From DATEDA01 sp963820965 (lineage in GTDB: Bacteria; Pseudomonadota; Gammaproteobacteria; Burkholderiales; SG8-39), in NCBI GenBank assembly GCA_963820965.1, contig CAWGCC010000062.1:349412-413411 (forward strand): a stretch of 64,000 nt of DNA, in the 5' to 3' direction. A program made the translations under genes and the position numbers. The notes under the pieces were generated by a model. It did not search any database. It was given only the letters and a program-made list of their open reading frames with translations, and was not told the origin of the DNA. Positions within the stretch are counted from its first letter, which is position 1. Each line of letters begins with the position of its first letter. Shown one piece after another: positions 1 through 9,009 of the stretch.

Positions 1-237
1 CGCGCCCATGACCACCGAGCCGACCGAGTCGCGCTCGAGGTTGAGCGCGAGACCGAACGTATTGCCCGGGAACTCGAGCATCTCGCCCTGCATCGCGTCC
101 GACAGGCCGTGGATACGGCAGATGCCGTCGGTCACCGAGACGATCGTGCCCTGGGTGCGGACGTCCGCACCGAGCGCGAGGCTCTGGATCTTGCTCTTGA
201 TGAGATCGCTGATCTCGGACGGGCTCAGCTGCTGCAT
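1..237 (-). CDS. atpA: ATP synthase F1 subunit alpha, N-terminal part (runs off the window)
   Basis: The first 79 residues of the F1 alpha subunit are present, starting at the ATG at 235-237. The segment reads MQQLSPSEISDLIKSKI, followed by the beta-barrel motif VTDGICRIHGLSDAMQGEMLEFP typical of alpha chains (N-terminal delta-binding helix, then the six-stranded barrel). The nucleotide-binding domain with the Walker motif lies outside the window. A GGAGCC ribosome-site-like sequence sits just upstream. The gene follows atpH with a gap of about 120 bases. Alpha is a non-catalytic nucleotide-binding subunit of the F1 hexamer on the cytoplasmic face of the membrane. Confidence 0.96.
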   Translation of the reverse strand, partial: MQQLSPSEISDLIKSKIQSLALGADVRTQGTIVSVTDGICRIHGLSDAMQGEMLEFPGNTFGLALNLERDSVGSVVMGA

Positions 238-358
238 GGTTGGCTCCTGAAAAATCCTGGCGCAGAGACCGCGCAGAGCGCGGCGGTCGCAGAGGATTCC
301 TTCCCGCTCTGCGGTCCTTCGCGTCCTCTTCGCGCTTCGCGTTCCATCTGCCGGATCG

Positions 359-895
359 TCAAACCTTGGCGAGCGCGGCGGCCATCGCCGCCAGCTTGCC
401 GCGCACCGACCCGTCGATGACCTCGTCGCCGACGGCGACCTTGACGCCGCCGATCAGCTCGCGATCGACGGCCACGTGCGGATTCACCTTGCGCTTGAAG
501 CGCGCTTCGAGCTCCTGCACCAGCGCGGCGAGCTGCCCGTCGTCGAGCGGGAAGGCGCTCGCGATCTCGGCATCGACGACGCCCTCGCGCTCGTTCTTGA
601 GCACCTCGAAGCTCTGGCGCACCTCGGGCAACACGGCGACCCGGGCGTTCTCGATCAGCACACGCAGCAGGTTCTGCGCCTCGACCGGCAGATCGCCCGT
701 CGCGCCGGCGATCACGCCATAGAGCTGGTCGGGCGTCACGTTGGGGTCGCCGACGAGCGCGCTCACCGCGGGATCGGACGCGACGGCGGCGAGCCGGTCG
801 AGCACCTCGGCCCAATCGGCGAGCTTGCCCTCGCCGTCCGCCACCTTGAACACGGCCTCGGCGTAAGGGCGTGCGATCGTCGCGGTCTCGGCCAT
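359..895 (-). CDS. atpH: ATP synthase F1 subunit delta
   Basis: This 178-residue protein matches the OSCP/delta family in length. It begins METATIARPYAEAVF-like (MAETATIARPYAEAVF), the usual delta N-terminus, and ends with the family's C-terminal pattern around DRELIGGVKVAVGDEVIDGSVRGKL. Delta links the peripheral b stalk to the top of the alpha-beta hexamer. The start ATG lies two bases after the atpF stop, so the two are translationally close. A longer open frame continues upstream of this ATG but overlaps atpF and atpE and is not real. Confidence 0.95.
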   Translation of the reverse strand: MAETATIARPYAEAVFKVADGEGKLADWAEVLDRLAAVASDPAVSALVGDPNVTPDQLYGVIAGATGDLPVEAQNLLRVLIENARVAVLPEVRQSFEVLKNEREGVVDAEIASAFPLDDGQLAALVQELEARFKRKVNPHVAVDRELIGGVKVAVGDEVIDGSVRGKLAAMAAALAKV

Positions 896-897
896 CG

Positions 898-1371
898 CTA
901 CTTCAGCTCGCTCTTGAGGCCCGCGAGCATCTCCGCGTGCGCTTTGACGTCGACCTCGCGGCGCAGGATCTTCTCCGCGCCCGCGACGGCGAGCCCGGCG
1001 AGCTGCTCGCGCAGGGACTCCTTGGCGCGCGCGACTTCCTGCGTGATCTCGGCCTTCGCGCCGGCGACGAGACGGTCGCCCTCCGACCTGGCCGCGTTCT
1101 TCGCCTCGTCGATCATCTGCACCGCGCGCTTCTCGGCGGAGGCGATGATCTCCTGCGCCCGGGCGCGCGCCTCCGCGAGCGCGGCCTCGGCCTTCTTCGC
1201 CGCCTCCGCGAGCTCCATGCGGCCGCGCTCGGCCGCGGCGAGCCCGTCGGCGATCGTCTTCTGGCGCTCGGCGATGATCCGCTGGAAGTACGGCCAGACG
1301 AACTTCATCACGAACCAGATGAAGAGCAGGAACCAGATCACCTGGCCGATCAGGGTGGCATTGATGTTCAA
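898..1371 (-). CDS. atpF: ATP synthase F0 subunit b
   Basis: The 157-residue product has one N-terminal membrane helix (about residues 5-27, IGQVIWFLLFIWFVMKFVW). A long alanine-, glutamate- and lysine-rich coiled coil fills the rest of the chain. That is the architecture of subunit b, which dimerises to form the peripheral stalk holding F1 against subunit a. Length fits the family (about 156 residues). The gene lies between atpE and atpH in the standard order. A GGAGG site lies a few bases upstream of its ATG. Confidence 0.96.
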   Translation of the reverse strand: MNINATLIGQVIWFLLFIWFVMKFVWPYFQRIIAERQKTIADGLAAAERGRMELAEAAKKAEAALAEARARAQEIIASAEKRAVQMIDEAKNAARSEGDRLVAGAKAEITQEVARAKESLREQLAGLAVAGAEKILRREVDVKAHAEMLAGLKSELK

Positions 1372-1416
1372 GTGCGTCCTCCTTGGAGGAAGCGCCGGGC
1401 CCGCCCGGCGCGTCGT

Positions 1417-1677
1417 TTACTTGACCAGGCCGGCGAGCGGGTTGGCGTAGAGCAGCAGCACCGCGATGGCGGTCGCGATCGCGGTGAACGCGTCGAGCAG
1501 GCCGGCGACGATGAACATCTTCACCTGCAGCGTCGGGATCATCTCGGGCTGCCGCGCCGAGCCCTCGAGAAAGCGGCCGCCGAGGATGCCGAAGCCGATG
1601 GCGGTGCCGAGCGCGCCCATGCCGATCAGGATCGCCGCGGCGAGCTGCGTGTTGCCGTAAAAGATCGCGAGTTCCAT
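1417..1677 (-). CDS. atpE: ATP synthase F0 subunit c
   Basis: This 86-residue hairpin of two membrane helices has a glycine-rich first helix (GALGTAIGFGILGG), a polar loop with the conserved RQP (residues 42-44), and a second helix carrying the ion-binding carboxylate Asp62 (GLLDAF). The aspartate and the absence of a Na+-site Gln/Glu/Ser pattern favour a proton-driven ring. A GGGAGAAAAA stretch upstream of the ATG serves as ribosome site. It sits between atpB and atpF as in other proteobacterial operons. Confidence 0.97.
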   Translation of the reverse strand: MELAIFYGNTQLAAAILIGMGALGTAIGFGILGGRFLEGSARQPEMIPTLQVKMFIVAGLLDAFTAIATAIAVLLLYANPLAGLVK

Positions 1678-1712
1678 TTTTTCTCCCAGTGGGACGGTTT
1701 CGAAACGTCAAT

Positions 1713-2549
1713 CTAGTGCGACTCGCTCGCCAGCGACATGTAGACGATGGTGAGCATCATGAAAATGAACGCCTGCAGCGTGATGATCAGGATGTGGAAG
1801 ATGCCCCAGCCGAGCGAGAGCACGACGTGGCCGATCATCGACAGGGTGCTCGTGCCGATGCTCGACCACGTCCATGCGCCGGCGAGCAGCGCCATCAGGA
1901 TGAACAGCACCTCGCCGGCGAACATGTTGCCGAAGAGACGCAGCGCGAGCGAGACCGGCTTCGCCAGCTCCTCGACGAATCGCAGCACCAGGTTGACCGG
2001 CGCGAGCAGGATCTGCAGCGCGATGTTGTCGGTATGGAACGGCGCGGTGAAGATCTCGTGCACGAACCCGCCGAGCCCCTTGAACTTGAGGTTGAAGATG
2101 ATGATCAGCGCGAACACCGTGAGCGACATCGCGAAGGTCGCGTTCGGATCGGTGGTCGGCACCGCCTTCCAGTGCTCGACGTGAAAGAGCGTCGACATGA
2201 TCTTCGGGATGAAATCGACCGGGATCAGGTCGAGGGCGTTCATGCAGAACACCCATACGAACACCGTGATTGCAAGCGGCGTGACGAGCCCGCTCCTGGC
2301 ATGGAAGGTGTCGCGGACCTGCTGGTCCACCATGCCGATCACGATCTCGACGAACGCCTGGAACTTGCCCGGAACCCCCGGCGTGGCGTTGCGCGCGGCC
2401 CGGGCCATCAGCCCGAAGACGACGATCCCGACCAGCCCCGACATGATCAGCGTGTCGAGGTGGAAGGTCCAGAAGCCGTGGCCGACCTGGTTGTTGACGA
2501 GGTGGTGGGAGATGTACTCGTTCGCGGTGGGGGCGCTTCCGGATGCCAT
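1713..2549 (-). CDS. atpB: ATP synthase F0 subunit a
   Basis: The 278-residue polytopic protein forms the proton half-channels next to the c ring. The signature block SLALRLFGNMFAGE near residue 215 contains the essential arginine. The ATG at 2547-2549 was chosen because a GAGAG site precedes it at suitable distance. An in-frame TTG four codons upstream (2559-2561) overlaps that site and is less likely. Length is normal for the betaproteobacterial family. Confidence 0.96.
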   Translation of the reverse strand: MASGSAPTANEYISHHLVNNQVGHGFWTFHLDTLIMSGLVGIVVFGLMARAARNATPGVPGKFQAFVEIVIGMVDQQVRDTFHARSGLVTPLAITVFVWVFCMNALDLIPVDFIPKIMSTLFHVEHWKAVPTTDPNATFAMSLTVFALIIIFNLKFKGLGGFVHEIFTAPFHTDNIALQILLAPVNLVLRFVEELAKPVSLALRLFGNMFAGEVLFILMALLAGAWTWSSIGTSTLSMIGHVVLSLGWGIFHILIITLQAFIFMMLTIVYMSLASESH

Positions 2550-2742
2550 GGCGGCTCTCAACGATCTGGTTGGCGAAACTCAGCTGGCGTCGACACCTGG
2601 GGCGGGGCTACGAGGGCGTTCGCCCTCGCGTTCCGCCATGGAGAATATATGAGGGCACCGGGTGAGAACCAAACGGTCCCGGCTCTTTCCCGGTCCCCTG
2701 TCGTGCGCGGGCTTCCCTGCCGAGTCTCATCGCTACTCACGC

Positions 2743-3108
2743 TCAGAAAACGATCAATAGTGCGACCCAGTAGACGACCAGCGTCGCGATAAACGTCAGC
2801 AGCAACGGCAGCGTGGCCACGTCCTCGTAGAGAACCAGCACGGCCGCGAAGAGGACCACGGTCAGCGCGAGCTTCTGCACCTCGCCGACAAGGTGCGTGC
2901 GCAGCAGCGCCGCGGGATCCGCATTCGTACGGCGGCTCTGCGGGCCGGCGATCTTCCACGCGTACGCGAGGCTGCCGAGGAACCCGATCGCACCGCCGAG
3001 GAATGCCGACACCGCGGCATTCGCCCCGTGGAACACGAGGTACGCCAGGGCGATTGCCACGCTCACCGCGACCTGGAGGCCGACAATCCGGCCGAGCTGC
3101 GCGCGCAA
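2743..3108 (-). CDS. atpI: ATP synthase subunit I (AtpI)
   Basis: This 121-residue protein has four predicted membrane segments (about residues 8-27, 31-50, 76-96 and 99-120). It matches the small I protein that heads many atp operons and assists assembly of the c ring or Mg2+ uptake. No ATG is available. Translation appears to start at the TTG at 3106-3108, which has a clean GGAGG seven bases upstream. It is the first gene of the operon; about 190 bases separate it from atpB. The operon promoter should lie in 3109-3263, divergent from the next gene. Confidence 0.85.
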   Translation of the reverse strand: MRAQLGRIVGLQVAVSVAIALAYLVFHGANAAVSAFLGGAIGFLGSLAYAWKIAGPQSRRTNADPAALLRTHLVGEVQKLALTVVLFAAVLVLYEDVATLPLLLTFIATLVVYWVALLIVF

Positions 3109-3263
3109 AGAAGCGCCTCCCCGCCGTTCGCAAAACCGAGTGATTCTAGGAGGGATTGGCGCGCTGCGTCAAACCCGCGCTCGGGTGCGCCCGTCGGGAC
3201 GCGGGACGGTGGACAGGCGCCGCGCCCGGGACTAGATTGAGCGCCCGGCCCCCGGAGACCCGG

Positions 3264-4691
3264 ATGTCGAGCGCACATCGGAACGGCAGCTGCCCGTCGG
3301 GCGATGTCACGCTGTTCTACCGCCGGTTCGGCGCACCCGGCAGTGCGCCGGTCGTCATCGCGCACGGGCTCTCGTATTTCTCGTACGACTGGATCGGCGT
3401 CGCGGCCGAGCTCGCCGCCGATCGCGAGGTCGTCGCGATGGACATGCGGGGATTCGGCGATTCGACGTGGAGTGCGGCGCGCGATTACGCGGTCCCGACG
3501 ATGGCGCAGGACATCGTGGCGCTCCTCGACCACCTCGGCTGGCGACGCGCGATCCTCGTCGGCCACTCGATGGGCGGGCGGAACTCGAGCTACTGCGCGG
3601 CCCGCAACCCGGCGCGCGTCGCCGGCCTCGTGCTGGTCGACTACTCGCCGGAGACCGCGCCGGCGGGCTCGAAGCGCGTGACGGACACCGTGGCGGGGCA
3701 GCCGGACGTGTTCGAGAGCGTCGATGCGGCGATGCGCTACTTCGGCACGCCTCCGGACTCGCCGAAGCGCGCGCGGTTCGAGGCGTACCTGCGTCCGGTC
3801 CCGGGCGGGGTGCAGGTCAAGCGCGATCTGCATTTTCGCGACCAGTTCAGGCGCGCGAAGCAAACCGGCGAGCGCCCGAAGCAGGGCGTGGACATGTGGC
3901 AGACGCTCGGCGAGCTTGCCTGCCCCACCCTCGTGATGCGCGGTGCGCAATCCGATCTCTTCGCGCCGGAGACGGTAGCCAGGGTGAAGGCAGCGAATCC
4001 GCGGATCCGCGTCGTGGAAGTCGCAGGCGGTCATGACATCGCCGGCGACAATCTGCCGGGATTCCTCGCCGCGATCCGTCCCTTCCTCGCGGCGCTGGAG
4101 GACAGTTGCATGACGCTCGCACCCGTCACCACCCGCGGCATCGACCACCTCGCGTTCGTCACCGACGACCTGCCGGGGACGATGGACTTCTACACGCGCG
4201 TCGTCGGCCTGCGGCTCGTGCACGTGCGGCGCGTGCCGTTCGAGCGCGACCGCGGGCAACCCCCCTACGACAACCTGCGGCACTACTTCTTCGACATGGG
4301 CGGCGATTCGCTGCTCGCTTTCTTCGAGTATCCGAAGGGGCTCGCGCGGCAGAACCGGGATCTCCCCGGCGGCATGCAGCACGTCGCGTTCCACGTGCCG
4401 CAGGAGCGCTTCGACGCGCTCGTCGAACGGGTACGCTCGCACGGCGTGAACGTGATCGGCCCCGTCTCGCTCGGCGGACGCTTCTGGTCGGCGTATTTCT
4501 TCGACCCGAACGGGATCCGGCTCGAGCTCGCGACCAGCCGCGCGCCGGCCGGGCTCGGCGTCGTCGAGTCCGTGCTGCAGACCGAAGAGGAGGCGCGCGC
4601 CGAGCTCGCGACGCTGTTCGACGACCCGCAAGAGGTCGAGAAGTGGCTCGCAAGCATGCCGCTCAGGAGCGAAGCGCCCGCGACCGCGTAA
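3264..4691 (+). CDS. alpha/beta hydrolase - VOC (glyoxalase/dioxygenase) fusion protein
   Basis: This 475-residue protein joins two enzymes. Residues 1-280 are an alpha/beta hydrolase with HG oxyanion motif (about 34), nucleophile elbow VGHSMGG (Ser102), an acid in GAQSDLF and a histidine in AGGHDIA. Residues 283-475 are a vicinal-oxygen-chelate domain with likely metal ligands His295 (GIDHLAF), a histidine in MQHVAFHV and a glutamate in IRLELA. The start has GGAG six bases upstream. At the junction a GGAGGA lies seven bases before Met283 (ATG at 4110), so the VOC part may also be made separately. The pairing suggests ring cleavage followed by C-C or ester hydrolysis, as in meta-cleavage pathways; the substrate is unknown. 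Confidence 0.85.
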   Translation: MSSAHRNGSCPSGDVTLFYRRFGAPGSAPVVIAHGLSYFSYDWIGVAAELAADREVVAMDMRGFGDSTWSAARDYAVPTMAQDIVALLDHLGWRRAILVGHSMGGRNSSYCAARNPARVAGLVLVDYSPETAPAGSKRVTDTVAGQPDVFESVDAAMRYFGTPPDSPKRARFEAYLRPVPGGVQVKRDLHFRDQFRRAKQTGERPKQGVDMWQTLGELACPTLVMRGAQSDLFAPETVARVKAANPRIRVVEVAGGHDIAGDNLPGFLAAIRPFLAALEDSCMTLAPVTTRGIDHLAFVTDDLPGTMDFYTRVVGLRLVHVRRVPFERDRGQPPYDNLRHYFFDMGGDSLLAFFEYPKGLARQNRDLPGGMQHVAFHVPQERFDALVERVRSHGVNVIGPVSLGGRFWSAYFFDPNGIRLELATSRAPAGLGVVESVLQTEEEARAELATLFDDPQEVEKWLASMPLRSEAPATA

Positions 4692-4747
4692 GGAATGCCG
4701 CCAGCGCCCGCCTATAATCGGCGCTGCGCGATCCCGAGGAGGAGGCG

Positions 4748-5792
4748 ATGAAATCCCAGTTGCTCCGTTGGCTCGCCGGCGCAGCGCTTGCCGCAGGCCT
4801 CGCCGCCGGCGCCCAGGCGCAGCAGAAGTACGAGATGAAGCTCGCCTACTTCGTCGGCGACCAGCACGCGATGTCGAAGTGGCTGATCGCGTGGTCGGAG
4901 ACCCTGGAGAAGCGGTCGAACGGCCGGATCGTCGTCAAGCGCTTCCCCGGCGCGCAGATGGGACCGACGCCGCAGCACTACGACTTCGCCCGCACCGGCC
5001 AGGCGGACGCCGCCTGGTTCCTGCACGGGGGAACGCCGGGACGCTTTCCCCTCACCGAGCTGAGCAACCTGCCGTATCTCCTCGGCAGCGCGGAGATCGG
5101 CACCAAGGTCCTCAATGATGCCGAGCTGCGCGCGAAGTACCTCGACGCCGAGCACCGGGGCGTGAAAGTGCTGATCCTGTTCACCCACCAGCCGGGCAAT
5201 GTGCACACCACCAAGAAGCCGATCCGCACGGCCGATGACATGAAGGGCATGCGCATTCGCTTCGCCACGCCCACCATCCGCGAGTTCGTCGCGGCGCTGG
5301 GCGGAACGCCGGTGGGCGTGCAGCCGACCGAGCAGGTCGAGCAGCTGCAGAAGGGCACGATCGACGGCGTTTTCATCGACTACGGCGGCGCCGGTATCGC
5401 CTTCAAGATGGGCGGCATCCTGAAGTACTCGACCGAGATGTACTCCTATGTCGCGAGCTTCGGTCTGGCGATGAACCCGGACTTCTACGCGAAGCTGCCG
5501 CCGGATCTCCAGAAGCTCGTCGACCGATACGACGACCGGCAAGGAGAAGGAAATCGGCGAAGCCTGGGACGCGCTCGACGTGCCCGGCAAGAAAGCGATC
5601 GTGGAGGGCGGCGCACAGGCGTTCAAGCTCTCGGCCGAGGAGGACGCGAAGTTCCGCCGCATCGGGAGCCAGGTCACGTTCACGCGGATCAAGGAGCTCG
5701 ACGACAAGGGGCTTCCGGCGCGGGCGGTGTACGATCGGATGCGCTCGCTCGCCGACAAGCACGCGAAGACGTCGAAGAACTTCTGGAAGTAG
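4748..5792 (+). CDS. dctP: TRAP transporter substrate-binding protein, DctP family (one-base frameshift)
   Basis: This is the periplasmic binding protein of a TRAP transporter, starting with a Sec signal (MKSQLLRWLAGAALAAGLAA...AQAQ). The DctP fold follows, with the conserved MKGMRIR segment and VQPTEQVEQLQKGTIDG helix near residues 195-215. The frame breaks at 5524-5525: one extra C in GTCGACCGAT. Reading 4748-5524 and then 5526-5792 restores a continuous 347-residue family-length protein (LVD-DTTGKEKEIGEAWD, ending SKNFWK). The rest is well conserved, so a sequencing error or very recent mutation is likely. The dctQ and dctM partners follow. A GAGGAGG ribosome site precedes the ATG. Confidence 0.9.
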
Positions 5793-5815
5793 GGAGTGCT
5801 GCGCACGAATTCCCC

Positions 5816-5846
5816 GTGACAGGCGGCCGATAAGGCCGCCTGTCAC
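5816..5846 (+). promoter_or_regulatory. Intercistronic stem-loop between dctP and dctQ
   Basis: A perfect inverted repeat, GTGACAGGCGGCC - GATAA - GGCCGCCTGTCAC, gives a 13-bp stem with a 5-base loop. It starts 24 bases after the dctP stop and ends 9 bases before the dctQ ATG. No T-run follows, so it is more likely an mRNA-stabilising or processing structure than a terminator. It would favour higher levels of the binding protein than of the membrane subunits (inference). Confidence 0.8.
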
Positions 5847-5855
5847 GTCAGGCGG

Positions 5856-6353
5856 ATGAAGGACTGGCACGAGACCGGGGCGGACCCGCGCGACTGGCGC
5901 GGCACGGCAGCGAAGCTCTGCGGCTGGGTCGCGGCCGGATTCCTTGCGGCGATGATGCTGCTCACGGTCGCGGACGTGGTCTTGCGGACGCTGCTGAACA
6001 CGCCGATCCGCGGCGTCGTCGAGCTCGTCGAGCTCGCGCTGACGTGCACTTTCTTTCTCGCTCTGCCCGCGAGCTTCCTGCGCAACGAGAACCTGGTCGT
6101 CGACATCATCGACGGCTTTGCGCCGCTGCGGGTGCCGCTGCTCAAGCGCGCGGCCGCCGTGCTTGCCGTCGTGGTGCTGGCGGTGCTGGGCTGGCAGTCG
6201 TGGCTCGTCGCCGAGGACTCGCTCGCATTCGGCGACGTCACCTCCGATCTTGCGCTGCCGAGGATCCTCTACTGGATCCCGGTGCTCGCCGGCGTGATCG
6301 GCTCGGGGGTCGCGGCGCTCGTGATGGTGCTGCCCCGGGACGGGGACCCATGA
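5856..6353 (+). CDS. dctQ: TRAP transporter small permease, DctQ family
   Basis: This 165-residue protein has four predicted membrane helices (about residues 21-44, 55-76, 91-112 and 139-160), the standard DctQ layout. Motifs include TVADVVLRTLLNTPI and the ELVELALTCTFFLALP segment. DctQ forms the membrane complex with DctM. Its TGA stop overlaps the dctM ATG (ATGA), showing translational coupling. It lies directly after the dctP stem-loop. Confidence 0.92.
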   Translation: MKDWHETGADPRDWRGTAAKLCGWVAAGFLAAMMLLTVADVVLRTLLNTPIRGVVELVELALTCTFFLALPASFLRNENLVVDIIDGFAPLRVPLLKRAAAVLAVVVLAVLGWQSWLVAEDSLAFGDVTSDLALPRILYWIPVLAGVIGSGVAALVMVLPRDGDP

Positions 6354-7654
6354 GCGTCGGCGCGATCGGGATCCTCGGCGTCCTGGGCCTGCTCGCGCTC
6401 ATCTTTCTGCGCGTGCCGATCGGGCTCGCGCTCGCGACGACCGGGCTCGCCGGCTACGCTGCGATCGACGGCTGGGCGACCGCGCTGAAAATGTTCGGCA
6501 CGGTCCCGTTCACCCTGGCGAGCGCCTATTCGCTCTCGGTGATCCCGCTTTTCATCCTGATGGGCGCGGTCGCGTCGCGGGCCAACATGGCGAAGGAGCT
6601 CTTCGAGGCGGCCAACGGACTGTTCTCCGGCGTTCGCGGGGCGCTCGCCAACGCCACGATCGGCTCCTGCGCGCTCTTCGGCGCGATCTGCGGCTCGTCG
6701 ATCGCGACCGCAGCGACGTTTTCGAAGGTGGCGATCCCGGAGATGCGCCGGCACGGGTACGACTCCGCCTTCGCAGCGGGCGCAGTCGCGTCGGCCGGCA
6801 CGCTCGACGTGCTGATCCCGCCGTCGGTGCTGCTCGCGATCTACGCCATCGCCGCCGAGCAGTCACTGCCAAAGCTCTATGCCGCCGCGTTCATCCCCGG
6901 CTTCGTGCTCGCCGCTCTGTACGTCCTCGCGGTCTTCGGCGTCGCCTGGATCCGGCCGCACTGGGTCCCCCGTGTGGCGTCGATGCCGCTCGCCGCCCGG
7001 CTGCGCGCTGCGATCGGCATGTGGAAGCTCGCGGTGCTGTTCTTCTTCGCCGTGTTCGGGATCTACCTCGGCTGGTTCTCGCCCACCGAGGCCGCGGCCG
7101 TCGCGGCGTTCGCAGCCATCGCCATCGCCTTCGGCAGCGGCGCTATGCGCTGGCGCGGCCTGGTCGAGGCGCTGCTGGAGACCGTGTACACCACGGCGGC
7201 GATCTTTTTCATCGTGGTCGGAGCGTTCATCTTCTCGCGGTTCATCGTCCTCACCCGATTCCCGAACGAGCTCGCGAGCTGGGTGCAGGCGGCCGGCCTC
7301 GCGCCTGTCTGGATCCTGCTCGCGGTGATGATGCTCTACCTGCTCCTCGGAACATTCCTCGACGAGGTGAGCACGATCCTGATCACCGTCCCGGTCACGC
7401 TGCCGCTCGTTCTCGGCATCGGCTACGACGGGATCTGGTTCGGGATCTTCGTGACCGTGATGTGCACGATCGGCCTGATCAGCCCGCCGACCGGCATGAC
7501 CGTGTTCGTGATCCAGGCGCAGAATCCGGACATCCCCGTCGCGCGCATCTATCGCGGCACGCTGCCGTTCCTCGCCGCGGACTTCGTGCTCGTCGGGCTG
7601 CTGATCGCGGCGCCGCAGCTCGTATCCTGGCTGCCCGCGGTCCTCAGGATGTAG
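6350..7654 (+). CDS. dctM: TRAP transporter large permease, DctM family
   Basis: The 434-residue protein is the ion-coupled transport subunit, with about twelve membrane helices. It shows DctM-family landmarks: VPIGLALATTGLAGY, FILMGAVASRANMAKELFE, GAICGSSIATAATFSKVAIPEM near residue 110, and SAGTLDVLIPPSVLL. The chosen ATG overlaps the dctQ stop (ATGA); the longer open frame upstream only shadows dctQ. With dctP and dctQ it makes a complete secondary transporter, probably for an organic acid. Confidence 0.94.
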   Translation: MSVGAIGILGVLGLLALIFLRVPIGLALATTGLAGYAAIDGWATALKMFGTVPFTLASAYSLSVIPLFILMGAVASRANMAKELFEAANGLFSGVRGALANATIGSCALFGAICGSSIATAATFSKVAIPEMRRHGYDSAFAAGAVASAGTLDVLIPPSVLLAIYAIAAEQSLPKLYAAAFIPGFVLAALYVLAVFGVAWIRPHWVPRVASMPLAARLRAAIGMWKLAVLFFFAVFGIYLGWFSPTEAAAVAAFAAIAIAFGSGAMRWRGLVEALLETVYTTAAIFFIVVGAFIFSRFIVLTRFPNELASWVQAAGLAPVWILLAVMMLYLLLGTFLDEVSTILITVPVTLPLVLGIGYDGIWFGIFVTVMCTIGLISPPTGMTVFVIQAQNPDIPVARIYRGTLPFLAADFVLVGLLIAAPQLVSWLPAVLRM

Positions 7655-7662
7655 GGAAGGCA

Positions 7663-8844
7663 ATGGCTGCGCAACCGGAGATCCTCGTTGCGGGGGGCGG
7701 TATCGGCGGGCTCTCGGTCGCGCTCGCCCTTGCGCTCAAGGGCCGCCGGGTGCGGGTGCTCGAGAAGGCGTCCGAGTTCGGCGAGATCGGCTACGGCATC
7801 CAGATGGGGCCGAACGTGTACCCGATCCTCGAGCGCCTTGGCGTCTTCACGCGCATGGCGCCGCATGTCGTCTATCCCGACGCCCTCGTGCTCGCCGACG
7901 CGATCACCGGCGACGAGCTCTCGCGGATCAACCTCGGCCCGGGTTTCCGGGCGCGGTTCACGTACCCGTATTTCGTCGTGCACCGCCGCGACCTGCACGG
8001 CTCCATCCTCGAGGCCTGCCGCGAGCGCAACGAGATCGCCCTCGAGGCGTCCAAGGGCCTCGTGCGTTTCGAGGAGCGCGGCGACCGCGTACTCCTCGCC
8101 TGCGAGGACGGGTCGGAGTACGAGGGCGCGGCGCTGGTCGGCGCCGACGGCCTCTGGTCCCCGACCCGGGGCGCGGTGATCGGCGACGGCGCGCCGCGCC
8201 TCGCCGGCCACTTCGTCTACCGCGGTCTCGTACCCACCGACGAGATCATCGACCGGAGCCACCTGGACTCGATGGTGATCTACATCGGCCACAACCTGCA
8301 CCTCGTCCAGTATCGCCTTCGCGGCGGGACGGTGATGAACAACGTGGCGACGATCGAGAGCTCGCGCTTCAAGCGCGGCGAACCGAACCCGGGCGATCCC
8401 GCGGAGCTGGAAGAGATCTTCACCCAATGCACGCCGCGCGTGCGCGAGATGCTCCGCTACGTCTCCCGCGAGCGAAACTGGGTGCTGCACGACCGCGATC
8501 CGGTCACCAACTGGACAAAGGGGCGCGTCACGCTGCTCGGCGACGCGGCACACCCGACGCTCCAGTACCTCGCGCAGGGGGCGTGCATGGCGATCGAGGA
8601 CGCCGCAGTGCTTGCCGCCGAGGTCGCCCGTCACGGCGACGACTTCGGCGCCGCGTTCCTCGCCTACCAGGCGCAACGCATGAACCGGACCGCGAGGGTG
8701 GTGCTCTCGGCGCGGTTCTTCGGCGCGTACATCCATGCGGGCGGCGGTGCGCGAATGCTGCGCAACGAGCTGCTTGCGAAGCGTTCGCCGGACGACCCAT
8801 GGGAAACCGACTGGCTGTACCGCGGCATCCGGATTCCCGAGTGA
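7663..8844 (+). CDS. FAD-dependent aromatic monooxygenase (3-hydroxybenzoate 6-hydroxylase-like)
   Basis: This 393-residue flavoprotein belongs to the PHBH/salicylate hydroxylase group. The N-terminal dinucleotide motif GGGIGG (residues 12-17) is followed by the arginine-rich ribose region. A second FAD motif, VTLLGDAAHPTLQYLAQGACMAIEDA, lies near residues 288-315. The FGEIGYGIQMGPN stretch and overall length resemble 3-hydroxybenzoate 6-hydroxylases, which make gentisate; this substrate is an inference. The ATG is nine bases after the dctM stop with GGGAAGG upstream. Co-transcription with the TRAP genes suggests it hydroxylates the imported compound. Confidence 0.88.
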   Translation: MAAQPEILVAGGGIGGLSVALALALKGRRVRVLEKASEFGEIGYGIQMGPNVYPILERLGVFTRMAPHVVYPDALVLADAITGDELSRINLGPGFRARFTYPYFVVHRRDLHGSILEACRERNEIALEASKGLVRFEERGDRVLLACEDGSEYEGAALVGADGLWSPTRGAVIGDGAPRLAGHFVYRGLVPTDEIIDRSHLDSMVIYIGHNLHLVQYRLRGGTVMNNVATIESSRFKRGEPNPGDPAELEEIFTQCTPRVREMLRYVSRERNWVLHDRDPVTNWTKGRVTLLGDAAHPTLQYLAQGACMAIEDAAVLAAEVARHGDDFGAAFLAYQAQRMNRTARVVLSARFFGAYIHAGGGARMLRNELLAKRSPDDPWETDWLYRGIRIPE

Positions 8845-9009
8845 GCGCGTCGCTGCCCCGCCACGAGCAATTCGAGTATCGGCGGCATCCCCTCGGGATC
8901 GAGTCGGCGCGGCTACTGGACAACGGCAGTTAACTGGTCTGTAATCCCGGCACCGGCGCGCCAGACGCCGGACGGTTGAGAGTGGTTCCCAGCAACGAAG
9001 GAGGAGAAG

